Shown here: positions 28,176 to 37,517 of the stretch, piece by piece
How the letters are laid out: every line of letters begins with the position of its first letter
Numbering within the stretch: the first letter of the stretch is position 1
Assembly (NCBI GenBank): GCA_944322345.1
Contig: CALUOO010000009.1
Location: 1-64,000, forward strand
Source: an uncultured Bacteroides sp.
GTDB lineage: Bacteria > Bacteroidota > Bacteroidia > Bacteroidales > Bacteroidaceae
Direction: 5' to 3'
DNA length: 64,000 bases
The notes under the pieces: model-generated
What the model was told of the DNA's origin: nothing
Database searches by the model: none
What the model saw: only the letters and a program-made list of their open reading frames with translations
Program-made: the position numbers and the translations under genes

Positions 28176-30746
28176 TTAGAATACCATTAATACCATAAAT
28201 CTTATACCATTTTTGTTGATTTCGGGATTGTTCCGATAGGTGAACCGATGTACATATTCGATATGTAATAGCTTGAATATGTTGTAGATTCCTACACTAC
28301 CCTCAATGTAAGGGACTTTAGGATCCATTACAAAACTTGTATATTCTCCGTTTCTGGTAGGAAATTGGAATAAGTTTGGGTTGTCGCTTTTAAATGGGTT
28401 GTTTTTATCTGTTAATGTTCCCCAAAGCGCCCGTACACGAAACATCTCTCTCCACTTTAGCTTTTTCAATAATGGAATGCGGTTGAACAACTTACCGTTC
28501 ATGTCATATGATAGTGACATAGAGGCATAACGGTCATTCAAGAATTCCATATTATTGATCAAGCAGAAAGTTTCCCTTTGCGTAATATAAGATAGGTTGG
28601 CTTCCGGAAGGATTAGGAGTGGAAAAGGTACAGTATTCCATTCGGCACCGGCTTTAAAGCTACAGTCGATTTTTCCCCACGAGGAAGGCAGCCAAATTCG
28701 TTTCCAAATACTTGCTTCTGTACGGTTGAAATTGTAATCCCCTCCTAAGAAATCTTTGAAACCCATGGCATGTGTCAGGGTGAAAATAGGTGCATCCAAT
28801 GTAACGGGAATACGGCGCTGTTTTGAATTGACAAATGATTCTCCCGGAGCGTAACGCAAAGTGATGCTTGCCTCAGATGTGGTAATGTCATGAACGCGTG
28901 TGTTGGTCTCATCATTCCGCAAATATTCTAATTTTCCACAAGGTTCGTCATTCCGATGGCGGAACATTGCCTTTATTCCAAAGCCCGAATACGATTCTAA
29001 TTCGTAGTTAAGGGTGGCATCGCGCATATATGACATCTGGTCTACAGTTGTAGTTTTTAAAGAAAGAAAGACATTGTCTTTATCTGTAAAAAGGAATTTA
29101 TCCATTGGCGACATGACATCATAGCTGTATGTCGCTGAAAGGTAATGTTTGGGGAACTCCCATACAACGTAATCGCGTGGATTAAAGGAATAGGTCACAG
29201 TCCCACTGTACTTCCATTTTTCGTCTTTTAATCCGTATGCACCGTATCCATTAAAGAACCAATGTTTGTTGAGGTTTGCTGTGCTCATTGCACTGAGACG
29301 GAAACGTGCTCCCTCAATATAATTACTGGAGATCATAGTATTGATAGGTCCAATATCAATCTTACTGGGTTTTCCTGTTTCTACAAAATTCTCAATAAGT
29401 GCCTTGGCTCCAAACAGAACATATTTGAAACCGGGTATTTCTCCCAAACGCTTTACGAATAAGTCCATTGTATTCTCAGTCTTGGTCAGAGGTACCTGGC
29501 GTACAGAAGCCCAATACTCGTCACTTTTAGAAAGCATATCCGACGATTTGATGACATCTCCTTTCATACGGAAGAGACGTTGTTCGATGGGTTGGAACTG
29601 ATAATTTGTGTAACGGGTAGTACGCTCTACCTGTAAGCTGAGAGCAGGTTTATCTGTTTTATTCCACGATAGGTCGACTGTCATATCATCATCTGCCAAT
29701 GCCCAATTTCCATTAGGCAATTGTTCGTATTGTTGGGTAATACTCATTTTATTAACAAAATTGACACCACTTTTCTGAGGAAGATTCATTGTACATTTTT
29801 GTACTGCATAAGTAGAATCTTTTAGAACATACAGATGCCCCGAAAAACCAAAATCTTGCGAGTTTTGTGGCACAAATGTAAGATGAACACATTCGCGTTG
29901 GTTCACCATAAGTGTATCCATTAAATAAAACTTATAGAAGGATATGGCATTATCTCCTATAGGACTGACAAAACGTTGTTGCAACAGGCGTATTTCATTA
30001 TCGTAGATATTAATGTCTGCAAATACGTCTTTTAGTACGGTTCCCAGCATATCTCCTGTAGAAAAGAATTCATCCACTCCACTGGAGTTTTTACCTTTGA
30101 TAATTGTCTTTTTACTTTCCGGATCTTTACGATAGATTGTTTGTGAGGCTGTTTCCTGAATCGAAATAGGAAGAATTAATTTTTGTGTAGTAGGTGATAC
30201 TTCTACCTGATCTTTAAGGAAAGAGTATTTTTTGTAAATACCCTTTTCCAGCTTTTCTGGAGTAAGATCGTTGATCGAAGTTTTCATTTTTTCATATTTA
30301 TCATATTGATAATAATCATTCTCTTCGAGCTTTTGAGCCTTTTTATGTGCAATGACTTTCTTCATAAACTCTACTGCGGGATTGTTTTTACGAGAATATC
30401 GTTCACGTTTAGGCTTTACTACCACTTGGTCAAGTAATACATTGTCGGGTGATAGTTGCACATTAAGAGTTTGGGTGCCAGATTTGATTTTTATGGCTTT
30501 TGTGACATATCCGATAGATGAAAAAACAAGGGTTCCGCCGTTGGGACGCGCAGTAAGACGATAATCGCCATCGACTCCTGTAACAATACCTACAGCTTTA
30601 TCTTCTTGATAATAGACAGATACATACATTAAAGGCTCTTTAGTGATAGAGTCGGTTACAACTCCTTTGATTTGTTGTGCTGATGCACAAGGAATACAAA
30701 ATAAGAATAAGAGCCCTATAAGGATAGGATAATATCGTTGTTTCAT
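28176..30746 (-). CDS. Outer membrane DUF5686 protein with carboxypeptidase-regulatory-like domain
   Basis: The 856-residue protein has a signal peptide (to about residue 24, ending SAQ), a CarboxypepD_reg-like beta-sandwich (about 25-110, IKGVVTDSITKEPLMYVSVYY), and then the long DUF5686 region with many amphipathic strands ending in MVLMVF, as in outer membrane barrels. The domain pair resembles SusC-type proteins but there is no TonB plug. The function is unknown. A TACCTTTG -7 element lies 20 bp upstream of the ATG, on the minus strand at 30766-30773. Confidence 0.88.
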   Translation of the reverse strand: MKQRYYPILIGLLFLFCIPCASAQQIKGVVTDSITKEPLMYVSVYYQEDKAVGIVTGVDGDYRLTARPNGGTLVFSSIGYVTKAIKIKSGTQTLNVQLSPDNVLLDQVVVKPKRERYSRKNNPAVEFMKKVIAHKKAQKLEENDYYQYDKYEKMKTSINDLTPEKLEKGIYKKYSFLKDQVEVSPTTQKLILPISIQETASQTIYRKDPESKKTIIKGKNSSGVDEFFSTGDMLGTVLKDVFADINIYDNEIRLLQQRFVSPIGDNAISFYKFYLMDTLMVNQRECVHLTFVPQNSQDFGFSGHLYVLKDSTYAVQKCTMNLPQKSGVNFVNKMSITQQYEQLPNGNWALADDDMTVDLSWNKTDKPALSLQVERTTRYTNYQFQPIEQRLFRMKGDVIKSSDMLSKSDEYWASVRQVPLTKTENTMDLFVKRLGEIPGFKYVLFGAKALIENFVETGKPSKIDIGPINTMISSNYIEGARFRLSAMSTANLNKHWFFNGYGAYGLKDEKWKYSGTVTYSFNPRDYVVWEFPKHYLSATYSYDVMSPMDKFLFTDKDNVFLSLKTTTVDQMSYMRDATLNYELESYSGFGIKAMFRHRNDEPCGKLEYLRNDETNTRVHDITTSEASITLRYAPGESFVNSKQRRIPVTLDAPIFTLTHAMGFKDFLGGDYNFNRTEASIWKRIWLPSSWGKIDCSFKAGAEWNTVPFPLLILPEANLSYITQRETFCLINNMEFLNDRYASMSLSYDMNGKLFNRIPLLKKLKWREMFRVRALWGTLTDKNNPFKSDNPNLFQFPTRNGEYTSFVMDPKVPYIEGSVGIYNIFKLLHIEYVHRFTYRNNPEINKNGIRFMVLMVF

Positions 30747-30765
30747 AACGTAGTGAAATACGGCG

Positions 30766-30773
30766 CAAAGGTA
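30766..30773 (-). promoter_or_regulatory. -7 promoter element for the DUF5686-rarA-dehydrogenase run
   Basis: The minus strand reads TACCTTTG, matching TAnnTTTG, just upstream of the DUF5686 start codon. The -33 region is weak. Confidence 0.45.
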
Positions 30774-30921
30774 ATTAAATAGTCTGAATATAATATGATA
30801 TATAACTATTTTTACTTTTTCTTGTTGCTTCTTTGACTTCTATAGATAATAGAGCAATTATTCTTTTGATATTTGACGGATGGAGAAGTGTTTGAAAAAT
30901 ATGTCTGATATTTTGAACTTT

Positions 30922-30968
30922 AAATTCATACAAATTATTACATTACGGATGATAATTTGTATGAATTT
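30922..30968. terminator. 17-bp perfect stem, bidirectional terminator
   Basis: Bases 30922-30938 and 30952-30968 are perfect complements over 17 bp with a 13-base loop. The stem is nearly all A/T. It lies 31 bp after the wecB stop codon on the minus strand. Confidence 0.6.
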
Positions 30969-30998
30969 ATTAAAATAATGTTTGTGGAGTGTATCTAC

Positions 30999-32090
30999 TT
31001 AATTCCCTTTATTAAGAAGCGTTTGTATGATACGATCTGCAGTCCGTCCATCCCATCTTTCTGGCAATGTACGCTTTTTCCAGTTCCCTGTTTTTAGTTT
31101 GTCTAAAGCTTGTGAAAAACGCTCAGAATCTTCTCCAACAAGCTCGTTCGTTCCCATTTGACATGTTTCAGGATGTTCTGAAAAGTTATTTAATGTGATG
31201 CATGGAATATCAAGGAATGTGGTTTCTTCTGCTATATTGCCCGAATCTGTAATAATGCCATGCGCATTATTCATCAGATACACAAAATTCAGATAGTTTT
31301 GGGTTGGTAGAATGTGAAGGTTCGGTGCTACGATTTCAGTAGAGCGAAGTGCTTCAGCCGCATAGGTATGGAGTGGCGCAATGATGGGCATCCCTTGACT
31401 TTTGTTTATTAATATTTCCATCAGTTGGCGTAATAGAACTAGATTGGATGTTAATACCCGTCGGTTAAGAGTGAACAGTAAATAATTGTTCTTTTTTAAG
31501 TCTAATGTAGAAAACCATGCAGGTTTTGTCATCTGTGAGAGGGTACGCCGCAATGTATCTATTAATATGTTACCAACATGAAAAACGTTATCTTGTTCTG
31601 TTCCTGTGTGACTTAGATTGCGGTTAGCAGTTTCACCTGCAGTGAAAAGATAATCGGATAATCCATCTGTAATCATTCGACTTACTTCTTTGGGCATATT
31701 CAAGTCAAAGGAACGTGTTCCTGCAATCAGATGTGCAACTTTAAGTCCTCGTTTTTTAGCAACGATAGCACAGCTCATTGTAGCTGTTAGATCATCCACT
31801 ACTAATACGACATCTGTGGGGTGGGTGGCTAATTCCTTGTCGAAAGCTATCATGATATTTGCTGCTAATTCGATATTATTGTTACTTTCTACGTTCAAAT
31901 AGCCATTGGGAATATTCATATTAAGGTCTGTGAATAATGATGGCTCAATACTAATATCTTCTTTCCGACCGGTATAGATAAGTCTATAGGTTATTTCTTT
32001 CCCTTGTTCTTTTGCCTGTTTAATGGCCCATGTAATGGGAGCTATCTTCATGAAATTAGGACGTGCTCCTGCGATGATGGTTATTTTCAT
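30999..32090 (-). CDS. wecB: UDP-N-acetylglucosamine 2-epimerase (non-hydrolysing)
   Basis: The enzyme interconverts UDP-GlcNAc and UDP-ManNAc for surface glycan synthesis. The 363-residue protein starts MKITIIAGARPNFMKIAPI, the typical N-terminus with the ARPNFMK uridine-site segment. ITDSGNIAEET near residue 285 is the GT-B-like nucleotide-binding motif. It lies outside the capsule locus, where a second enzyme of the same superfamily (CapG) occurs. Its promoter faces away from the TRIC channel gene (TAATTTTG at 32116-32123, minus). Confidence 0.92.
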   Translation of the reverse strand: MKITIIAGARPNFMKIAPITWAIKQAKEQGKEITYRLIYTGRKEDISIEPSLFTDLNMNIPNGYLNVESNNNIELAANIMIAFDKELATHPTDVVLVVDDLTATMSCAIVAKKRGLKVAHLIAGTRSFDLNMPKEVSRMITDGLSDYLFTAGETANRNLSHTGTEQDNVFHVGNILIDTLRRTLSQMTKPAWFSTLDLKKNNYLLFTLNRRVLTSNLVLLRQLMEILINKSQGMPIIAPLHTYAAEALRSTEIVAPNLHILPTQNYLNFVYLMNNAHGIITDSGNIAEETTFLDIPCITLNNFSEHPETCQMGTNELVGEDSERFSQALDKLKTGNWKKRTLPERWDGRTADRIIQTLLNKGN

Positions 32091-32115
32091 TTTTATTATT
32101 TTCTATTTCAAGTGG

Positions 32116-32123
32116 CAAAATTA
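32116..32123 (-). promoter_or_regulatory. -7 promoter element for wecB
   Basis: The minus strand reads TAATTTTG, 26 bp before the wecB ATG. The divergent TRIC gene start is 47 bp to the right, so the two genes share this short control region. Confidence 0.5.
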
Positions 32124-32169
32124 CATTTTCTTATGGAATTTATTCGTTACTTTGTGCACAAAAAATGCT

Positions 32170-32796
32170 ATGCCTACATTTGTTCAGGTTCTCGATTTTA
32201 TTGGTACGTTTGCGTTTGCCATTAGTGGTATTCGATTAGCTTCGGCCAAACGTTTTGACTGGTTTGGTGCTTATGTTGTCGGTTTAGTTACAGCTATTGG
32301 TGGAGGAACTATCCGTGATCTCCTTTTAGATGTTACTCCTGCTTGGATGATAGATCCTATTTATTTGATCTGTACTGCATTAGCGCTTCTGTGGGTAATT
32401 ATTTTCGGACGATCGTTAATTCGTTTGAATAATACCTTTTTTATATTCGACACTATTGGATTGGCATTATTTACAGTAGTAGGTGCAGGTAAAAGCTTAG
32501 CATTAGGATATCCTTTTTGGGTAGCTATTATTATGGGAAGCATTACTGGAGCAGCAGGAGGTGTAATACGCGATGTATTTATCAATGAAATACCCTTGAT
32601 TTTCCGAAAAGAAATTTATGCAATGGCATGTGTGGCAGGAGGAGTTGCCTATTGGTTGTGCGATATTGTAGGGATAGAGTCTTATATTTGCCAACTGGTA
32701 GGAGGTACTGTCGTTTTTTTAACTCGAATTCTGGCAGTTAAATATCATATTTGTTTGCCTATCTTAAAAGGAAATGATGAACAAGAAAACAATTAG
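32170..32796 (+). CDS. TRIC-family cation channel (UPF0126)
   Basis: I use the ATG at 32170 (208 residues, starting MPTFVQVLDFIGTFAF); a longer frame runs back into wecB and lacks the family start. The protein has about seven membrane segments and two repeats, each with a glycine-rich hinge followed by RD: AIGGGTIRDLL and GAAGGVIRDVF. This is the signature of trimeric intracellular cation (TRIC) channel homologues in bacteria, which conduct K+ or related ions. Its physiological role in Bacteroides is unknown. It ends at a terminator shared with the convergent DUF4251 gene. Confidence 0.9.
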   Translation: MPTFVQVLDFIGTFAFAISGIRLASAKRFDWFGAYVVGLVTAIGGGTIRDLLLDVTPAWMIDPIYLICTALALLWVIIFGRSLIRLNNTFFIFDTIGLALFTVVGAGKSLALGYPFWVAIIMGSITGAAGGVIRDVFINEIPLIFRKEIYAMACVAGGVAYWLCDIVGIESYICQLVGGTVVFLTRILAVKYHICLPILKGNDEQENN

Positions 32797-32820
32797 AAAA
32801 ATGCGATTTTTATTGATTTG

Positions 32821-32848
32821 ATGCTGAGCATTTATTTATGCTCAGCAT
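32821..32848. terminator. Bidirectional terminator between TRIC and DUF4251 genes
   Basis: ATGCTGAGCAT (32821-32831) and ATGCTCAGCAT (32838-32848) form an 11-bp stem with a 6-base loop. The right arm lies inside the last codons of the DUF4251 gene, so the hairpin serves both convergent genes. Confidence 0.7.
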
Positions 32849-33314
32849 TTCTATTTAGTTCGCCGATAAAACTGATACTTTGTCGGTTCTGCATACTGAC
32901 ATCTATTGTAGAAGAACCATTTTCAAATATTTTGATTCGGTAATCCAGTGCATCATCTTGGCTTCGGGTTGAGAACTCTACTTGGATATTTCCTTTCTTG
33001 TCTGTTTTTACCGTATATTCTTCGATGGGTGCTTCAAAGTTTAATCCTTCTCCTCCATCGTAGGGAATATTATATCCTCTTCCAAAATAAGGAAGTTGTG
33101 AAATGACAGAATCTTTTTTTATTTCCAGTGAATAATGTGATGTTAATGGAATATTTCTTCCTCTCATTGGCAGGGCTATATTTACATCAATTGTATATTC
33201 TTTTGATTCTGCGATTTTTTTGATTTCATCTTGTGAGGACTTGTTTTGTGCCCATGAAGGAATTGCGGCAAATCCTCCTAATATTAACATTAAAATTAGC
33301 TTAGTTACTTTCAT
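32832..33314 (-). CDS. DUF4251 periplasmic protein
   Basis: The 160-residue protein has a clean signal peptide (MKVTKLILMLILGGFAAIPSWAQ) followed by a charged helix (SSQDEIKKIAES) and a beta-rich domain that matches the DUF4251 pattern (LPYFGRGYNIPYDGGEGLNFEAP). The family is found in Bacteroidetes and has no assigned function. The last codons overlap a terminator hairpin. It is divergent from rpsP. Confidence 0.82.
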   Translation of the reverse strand: MKVTKLILMLILGGFAAIPSWAQNKSSQDEIKKIAESKEYTIDVNIALPMRGRNIPLTSHYSLEIKKDSVISQLPYFGRGYNIPYDGGEGLNFEAPIEEYTVKTDKKGNIQVEFSTRSQDDALDYRIKIFENGSSTIDVSMQNRQSISFIGELNRNAEHK

Positions 33315-33448
33315 AATACTCTCCTCGTTTAAAAATATTGTTTTTTCAAATATACGGAAAAAGTGTATTCATCTTAAGCGCTTAATGAATTTTAATATCT
33401 TTCTTGGCTATTTTTATGATTGAAAATGAGTTTTTACTGTCGGGTGAT

Positions 33449-33479
33449 TTTGAGGATTCGAAGAAAGATTATATCTTTG
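33449..33479 (+). promoter_or_regulatory. Promoter of rpsP
   Basis: TTTG (33449-33452) and TATCTTTG (33472-33479) are 19 bp apart, a full match to the Bacteroides -33/-7 consensus. The leader to the ATG at 33543 is about 57 nt. Confidence 0.7.
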
Positions 33480-33542
33480 CGCCCGCTATTACGAGCTAAT
33501 AGTATATAATTCAAATCATTAATTAAATAAACATTTTTTAGA

Positions 33543-34082
33543 ATGGCAACAAAAATCAGATTACAGAGACATGGACGCAAAGGATATGCGTTTTATTCAA
33601 TTGTAATTGCAAACAGTAGAGCACCACGTGATGGTAAATTTATTGAGAAGATTGGTACTTACAATCCCAATACCAATCCTGCTACAGTAGATTTGAATTT
33701 TGATGCTGCCTTGGCATGGGTATTAAAAGGTGCACAGCCTACAGACACTGTTCGTAACATCCTTTCTCGTGAAGGCGTTTATATGAAGAAACACTTATTG
33801 GGCGGTGTTGCTAAGGGTGCATTTGGTGAAGCAGAAGCAGAAGCTAAGTTTGAAGCTTGGAAGAACAACAAACAATCTGGTTTGGCTGCATTTAAAGCTA
33901 AACAGGAAGAGGAGAAAAAAGCGGCTGCAAAAGTTCGTTTAGAAGCTGAGAAAAAGGTAAATGAGGAGAAAGCAAAAGCTCTTGCTGAGAAGAAGGCTGC
34001 TGAAGAAGCTGCAAAGGCTGCTGAGGCTGCTGAAGCAGAAGCTCCTGCAGAAGAGGCTCCTGCTGCAGAATCTGCAGAATAA
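33543..34082 (+). CDS. rpsP: 30S ribosomal protein S16 with long Ala/Lys/Glu tail
   Basis: Residues 1 to about 80 are a normal S16 ([29 protein letters not shown]-like segment [19 protein letters not shown]). The remaining 100 residues are a Lys/Glu/Ala-rich helical extension that ends in Ala-Glu-Pro repeats, giving 179 residues against the usual 80-90. Long S16 tails are typical of Bacteroidetes. In this window rpsP stands alone, without the rimM-trmD-rplS operon found in many bacteria. It ends in a clear terminator. Confidence 0.96.
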   Translation: MATKIRLQRHGRKGYAFYSIVIANSRAPRDGKFIEKIGTYNPNTNPATVDLNFDAALAWVLKGAQPTDTVRNILSREGVYMKKHLLGGVAKGAFGEAEAEAKFEAWKNNKQSGLAAFKAKQEEEKKAAAKVRLEAEKKVNEEKAKALAEKKAAEEAAKAAEAAEAEAPAEEAPAAESAE

Positions 34083-34113
34083 TCAGGTTTTAAACAGAAA
34101 AAAGAATAAACTG

Positions 34114-34148
34114 AAAGGAATACCTGTTTTTATGGGTATTCCTTTTTT
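34114..34148 (+). terminator. Intrinsic terminator of rpsP
   Basis: AAAGGAATACC (34114-34124) pairs with its complement at 34135-34145, followed by a run of T. Confidence 0.8.
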
Positions 34149-34165
34149 ATATAATAAACTGATTG

Positions 34166-34720
34166 TCATACACTTTTGGAATGATAATCGTTCATGCCAA
34201 TATGATATAACTTATGCAGGTATAACGGATGATTGGGCGGTAAAGATGGATGACCGAAATCTTTTATATATTGCATGCCGATTTTCTGCATTACACGCTC
34301 TGAACGGAGATTATGTGTTGCAGTAAAAGAGTAAATGTCTCTGATACCCAGCTTAGTTCGTGCATATTGCAGGCATGCCTTTGCCGCTTCCGGTGCATAT
34401 CCATTTCCCCAATAGGCGTATGCCAGTCTCCATCCGATTTCTATTCCGGGAGCAAAATCTGTATTAAACGAGAAATGATGTAATCCTGTATATCCTATAA
34501 AGCAATGGTCTTCTTTACGTTCCACTGCATATAAGCCAAATCCGGATTCTTGAAATTCTTGCTGAATGCGAAAAACAAAGGCAAGGCTCTCTTCTTCGTT
34601 AAGAACTTTGGGAAAGAATTCCATCACTTTAGGGTCTGAGTTGATTTTTGTGAATATAGGAAAATCACTCTCTACCCAGTCGCGCAATATGAGTCTTTGT
34701 GTCTCTATATAGATATTCAT
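34166..34720 (-). CDS. RimJ/RimL-type GNAT acetyltransferase
   Basis: The 184-residue protein has the GNAT fold pattern of the RimJ/RimL group: an N-terminal TQRLILRDW strand, and the acetyl-CoA segment IGWRLAYAYWGNGYAPEAAKA near residues 93-115. These enzymes acetylate amino groups of proteins or small molecules; the acceptor is unknown. It follows the MFS gene by 13 bp on the minus strand. Confidence 0.85.
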   Translation of the reverse strand: MNIYIETQRLILRDWVESDFPIFTKINSDPKVMEFFPKVLNEEESLAFVFRIQQEFQESGFGLYAVERKEDHCFIGYTGLHHFSFNTDFAPGIEIGWRLAYAYWGNGYAPEAAKACLQYARTKLGIRDIYSFTATHNLRSERVMQKIGMQYIKDFGHPSLPPNHPLYLHKLYHIGMNDYHSKSV

Positions 34721-34733
34721 GAAGATTGTGTTA

Positions 34734-35957
34734 TTATTGCTCTGTTTTGGAGGATTGGAATACCCGGCAGTTGGTCATGGCGACGATGCAACCTCCCAAT
34801 AATCCAATTAATAGATAGGCTATCCTTATATCAGACAGTTGTGATATGGCACCGATAAGCAAAGGAGCAATCAACGAACCTATAAAACTGATGCTTGACA
34901 AGATAGTCAGTGCAATGCCTATTGGAGTCTTAGACTTGTCTCCAACGAAACTATATAGTGTAGGAACGATACATGATATGCCCAGTCCTACCAGCATGAA
35001 TCCTAAAGAATTAATAATGACTTTCCATAGTGTTGACTCAATAGCGTTTCCTAATAATGCGGATAGAAAGAAGCCTATAAAAATGAGGCTTCCTGCAATT
35101 TGCAACACTGTTTTCTTGCCAAAAAGACGGTAGGCATAGTTGGTAGAGAAGCGGCCGATGGTCATCATTATCATAAAAACAAGAAAACCTATTTGGAGTG
35201 ATTTCGGAGCGTGTACTACTGATTCAAAATATACAGCACTCCAGTCGAACATTGCACTTTCTATTATTAATGCAAAGAGTCCCACTAATCCTAATTGTAG
35301 CAACAATGTTTCAGGTTTGTAGAACAGCTTTCTTGTCTTGGCTTTTTCAGAAGCAACTTCCACCGGTTTACATTCCTGTTGCTCTTTGCAGTCTTGCAGG
35401 TATTCTCTTTTCCAAAGCACAATGCAAATGATGAGGGCTGTAATCAGTAGGAAGTGAAAAACAGGAGTTATGTCCAGCAAGATCATAATGAATCCTACTA
35501 AAGCCCCTGTGCAGGCTCCTAGGCTCCATCCACCATGAAAAGTTGCCATAATCGTTTTTCCGTATATTCTTTCGACCTCGATTCCTTGTGTGTTGAAAGA
35601 TATGTCACACAAATTCCAAAAGACTCCGAACGAAAACAACAGTATACCTAGCAGATAAACTTGACTGGCCATGCCAATTCCCCACAAGGAAAGGGCGTAC
35701 CCTATAATGCTTAACTGAACAATTCGTCGACTGCCTGATCGGGATACCAGATATCCGGCCAGTGGTATTGCAATAAATTTACCTACTGGTATCATGAATA
35801 AAATAAGTCCCCAATAAAAGGCATAGTCTTTTGCAAAGAGCTCTTTAAAATAAGGTATGCGACTTGCCCAACTGGACATGCAAAGCCCTTGTGCAAAAAA
35901 GAAAGAAAAAATGGCCATTCGTATTTTTTCTTTGGAATAGCAGAATTGATTCTCCAT
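34734..35957 (-). CDS. MFS transporter (fucose-permease-like)
   Basis: I take the ATG at 35957 (407 residues, starting MENQFCYSKEKIRM); an upstream TTG is less likely. The protein has about 12 membrane segments and MFS features such as GYLVSRSGSRRIV between TM2 and TM3. A charged loop in the middle (EYLQDCKEQQECKPVEVASEK) separates the two six-helix halves. The overall wording is close to sugar-type MFS permeases of Bacteroidetes, but the substrate is not clear. Confidence 0.85.
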   Translation of the reverse strand: MENQFCYSKEKIRMAIFSFFFAQGLCMSSWASRIPYFKELFAKDYAFYWGLILFMIPVGKFIAIPLAGYLVSRSGSRRIVQLSIIGYALSLWGIGMASQVYLLGILLFSFGVFWNLCDISFNTQGIEVERIYGKTIMATFHGGWSLGACTGALVGFIMILLDITPVFHFLLITALIICIVLWKREYLQDCKEQQECKPVEVASEKAKTRKLFYKPETLLLQLGLVGLFALIIESAMFDWSAVYFESVVHAPKSLQIGFLVFMIMMTIGRFSTNYAYRLFGKKTVLQIAGSLIFIGFFLSALLGNAIESTLWKVIINSLGFMLVGLGISCIVPTLYSFVGDKSKTPIGIALTILSSISFIGSLIAPLLIGAISQLSDIRIAYLLIGLLGGCIVAMTNCRVFQSSKTEQ

Positions 35958-35999
35958 GAGTATTTCATTTGATGCGGACAAAGGTATTGATTTTTTTTG

Positions 36000-36007
36000 T
36001 ACTTTTG
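36000..36007 (+). promoter_or_regulatory. -7 promoter element for the ThrE pair
   Basis: TACTTTTG matches TAnnTTTG and lies 27 bp before the ATG of the first exporter subunit. It sits between that gene and the divergent MFS gene. Confidence 0.5.
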
Positions 36008-36033
36008 CGCCCGATTTTAATTTAACCTCTTAT

Positions 36034-36801
36034 ATGAAGACAAGCGAATCTTTATTTTCAATCAGTAAATTTATTGCAGAATATTCGGCTCATTTGATGG
36101 GAGCGGGTGTACATACCTCACGGGTTGTCCGTAATACCAAACGAATAGGGGAGGCCTTTGGTGTAGATGTCAAATTGGGCGTTTTCCATAAGAACATTAT
36201 TTTGACTATTATTGATAATGAAACGCAAGAGGCGTGCAATGAGGTAATTGATATTCCGGCTTTGCCTATCAGTTTTGAGCATAATTCAGAACTTAGTGCA
36301 TTAAGTTGGGAGGCTTTTGACCATCATTTACCTTTAGAAGAACTGAAAGAGAAGTATCATAAGATTGTTTCAGCTCCCAAAATGTCTCCATGGATTGTAT
36401 TGATTCTTGTAGGATTTGCCAATGCATCTTTCTGTAAATTGTTTGGTGGTGATCCTTATTCGATGGGAATTGTTTTTGTTGCTACACTTTTGGGCTTTTT
36501 CTTAAGACAGCAGATGCAGAAAAGAAAGATCAATCATTATATTATTTTCATAGTGTCGGCTTTTATAGCTTCGTTATGTGCCTCTGTATCTTTGCTTTTC
36601 GATATCACTTCTGAGATTGCGATAGCAACCAGTGTTCTGTATCTTGTTCCGGGAGTGCCATTGATAAATGGCGTAATTGATATTGTCGAAGGGTATGTGT
36701 TAACCGGATTTGCGCGATTGACACAGGCATCTTTGTTGATTGTAAGTATAGCTATTGGCCTTTCATTTACATTGTTGTTAGTAAAAAATAGTTTGATATG
36801 A
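36034..36801 (+). CDS. Threonine/serine exporter, N-terminal half (ThrE family)
   Basis: The ATG at 36034 gives 255 residues. A cytoplasmic domain (about 1-115) with HLMGAGVHTSRV matches the ThrE N-terminal domain, including the HxAGxxT-like catalytic-looking motif. Five membrane segments follow. In Corynebacterium, ThrE is one chain; here it is split into two genes that overlap by 4 bp (ATGA), so both halves probably form one complex that exports threonine or serine. Confidence 0.9.
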   Translation: MKTSESLFSISKFIAEYSAHLMGAGVHTSRVVRNTKRIGEAFGVDVKLGVFHKNIILTIIDNETQEACNEVIDIPALPISFEHNSELSALSWEAFDHHLPLEELKEKYHKIVSAPKMSPWIVLILVGFANASFCKLFGGDPYSMGIVFVATLLGFFLRQQMQKRKINHYIIFIVSAFIASLCASVSLLFDITSEIAIATSVLYLVPGVPLINGVIDIVEGYVLTGFARLTQASLLIVSIAIGLSFTLLLVKNSLI

Positions 36802-37283
36802 TAGCACTTGATATTTTAAGCGATGGTTTTTTTGCAGCGATAGCCGGTATTGGATTTGGGTCTATTTCAGCCCCTCCTTTGCGTGCATTCAAGTTCATAG
36901 CTATTCTGGCTGCTTTGGGGCATGCATGCCGTTTTTGTCTGATGACTTATTTGGGAGTTGACATTGCAACAGCTTCCTTGTTTGGTGGACTGGTTATTGG
37001 TTTTGGCAGTTTGTGGTTGGGAAAAAGTATATATTGTCCAATGACTGTAATGTACATTCCGGCATTGCTTCCGATGATTCCCGGTAAATTTGCCTATAAT
37101 ATGGTTTTCTCTTTGATCATGTGCTTGCAGACAGTCAATGAGCCGGAACAGTTTGAAAAATATATCAGTATGTTTTTCTCAAACTCATTGATTGCTACTA
37201 CAGTTATTTTTATGTTGGCGGTTGGTGCTACCTTCCCAATGTTTGTCTTCCCGGGTAGGGCATTCTCTTTGACGCGGCACTAA
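36798..37283 (+). CDS. Threonine/serine exporter, C-terminal half
   Basis: The 161-residue membrane protein has five hydrophobic segments and the DUF3815/ThrE_2 wording (GFGSISAPPLRAFK, PMTVMYIPALLPMIPGK). Its start overlaps the stop of the N-terminal half (ATGA), which implies coupled translation. A strong terminator follows at 37307-37349. Confidence 0.9.
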   Translation: MIALDILSDGFFAAIAGIGFGSISAPPLRAFKFIAILAALGHACRFCLMTYLGVDIATASLFGGLVIGFGSLWLGKSIYCPMTVMYIPALLPMIPGKFAYNMVFSLIMCLQTVNEPEQFEKYISMFFSNSLIATTVIFMLAVGATFPMFVFPGRAFSLTRH

Positions 37284-37306
37284 TTTCTTTGTGACTCATA
37301 TAGTAT

Positions 37307-37349
37307 ACTCCCATGTGTTATGAATAACCTATAACATATGGGAGTTTTT
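37307..37349 (+). terminator. Intrinsic terminator of the ThrE pair
   Basis: A 15-bp stem with one wobble pair (37307-37321 with 37331-37345) is followed by TTTTT. Confidence 0.8.
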
Positions 37350-37395
37350 CTTTTTTGTTTTATATCTTTTTCTCTGTCTCTTCGTATCTTTTTTG

Positions 37396-37495
37396 CGTAT
37401 CACTTAAGTTGTCTTTTCGTGTCACATTAGTGATACGAACGTTTGACCTATGTGATACGAACGTATTACAGTAGTGATACGGAAAAATGATTGCG
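37396..37495. repeat. 22-bp direct repeats of GTGATACG, with one inverted copy
   Basis: GTGATACG occurs at 37430, 37452 and 37474, exactly 22 bp apart; the first two copies continue identically for five more bases (AACGT), with 9 variable bases between. An inverted copy, CGTATCAC, is at 37396-37403. The array lies between the ThrE terminator and the flavoprotein gene. Confidence 0.75.
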
Positions 37496-37517
37496 GACGA
37501 ACTGGCAAACCTTTATA

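Noticed and set aside
36034-37283. Frameshifted single thrE gene
   Set aside because: Both halves have proper starts and an ATGA overlap, a normal split arrangement, not a lesion.
37430-37495. CRISPR array
   Set aside because: Eight to thirteen conserved bases and 9-base gaps are far too short, and no cas genes are nearby.
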